From assembly GCA_024653875.1 (NCBI GenBank), contig JANLHE010000500.1:1-5252 (forward strand): a stretch of 5,252 bases of DNA, in the 5' to 3' direction. A program made the translations under genes and the position numbers. The DNA comes from Acidobacteriota bacterium (lineage in GTDB: Bacteria > Acidobacteriota > Vicinamibacteria > Vicinamibacterales > SCN-69-37). Positions 5,117 to 5,252 of the stretch are shown here, one piece after another (the stretch's first letter is position 1; the number at the start of each line of letters is the position of its first letter). Below the pieces are notes generated by a model, which worked only from the letters and a program-made list of their open reading frames with translations, was not told the DNA's origin and searched no databases.

Positions 5117-5252
5117 GTACGCAGTCTGTTGTCAGCTTTCTTGTTGCGTTGTTCGTTTCGGCTGTCTGCGCCCTGCCCGCTGCGGCGCAACCCCCGTCTG
5201 CCACCCTCACCGGCGTCGTCAGGTCGGCCGGCGGCGCACCGGTCGCCCACGC
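5113..5252 (+). CDS. Secreted or outer-membrane protein with carboxypeptidase-like domain, N-terminal part only
   Basis: A GTG at 5113 overlaps the PepSY stop in the four-base arrangement GTGA, with GGAG (5104-5107) five nt upstream as ribosome binding site. The 46 whole codons in the window encode a clear signal peptide (MSTQSVVSFLVALFVSAV, then cleavage probably after PAAA at about residue 25). After it comes the start of a carboxypeptidase-regulatory-like fold (ATLTGVVRSAGGAPVAHA), closely resembling residues 45-61 of the receptor upstream. It is probably a second TonB-dependent receptor or another secreted protein of this fold, co-transcribed with the two genes before it. The gene runs off the right edge, so its function cannot be settled here. 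Confidence 0.8.
   Translation, partial: MSTQSVVSFLVALFVSAVCALPAAAQPPSATLTGVVRSAGGAPVAH

Overview
The window is GC-rich, gene-dense bacterial DNA. Outer-membrane receptors with a carboxypeptidase-regulatory-like N-terminal domain, combined with GC-rich REP-type palindromes, suggest Acidobacteriota, perhaps a Vicinamibacteria-like lineage. This is an inference from style; there is no rRNA or marker gene here to confirm it.

Layout. Positions 1-257 carry no gene but are packed with palindromes: a REP-like double hairpin (10-69) and a long, near-symmetrical inverted-repeat element (96-261) whose right end supplies the stop codon of the neighbouring gene. On the minus strand, positions 258-1255 hold a two-gene unit read right to left: a DtxR/MntR-type metal-dependent repressor with an unusual C-terminal four-cysteine tail, then a bacterioferritin-like small protein. 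Positions 1256-1499 form a divergent control region with a perfect-armed palindrome lying across the -35 boxes of two back-to-back promoters, a strong hairpin and a good Shine-Dalgarno site. On the plus strand, 1500 to the right edge is a tightly packed operon: a 774-residue TonB-dependent receptor, a PepSY-domain four-helix membrane protein starting 2 nt later, and a truncated secreted or outer-membrane protein that overlaps it by 4 nt.

How it fits together (inference). The genes read as a metal-homeostasis module, most likely for iron. The receptor would bring a metal chelate across the outer membrane, the PepSY protein would act at the inner membrane (this family is often linked to ferric-siderophore reduction), the ferritin-like protein would handle iron in the cytoplasm, and the DtxR-like regulator would control both directions through the shared palindrome. 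The less conventional features are the cysteine tail and lost ancillary metal site of the regulator, a ferritin-like protein missing one expected bridging glutamate, an apparently leaderless regulator mRNA, and control logic that would repress the ferritin-like gene together with uptake.
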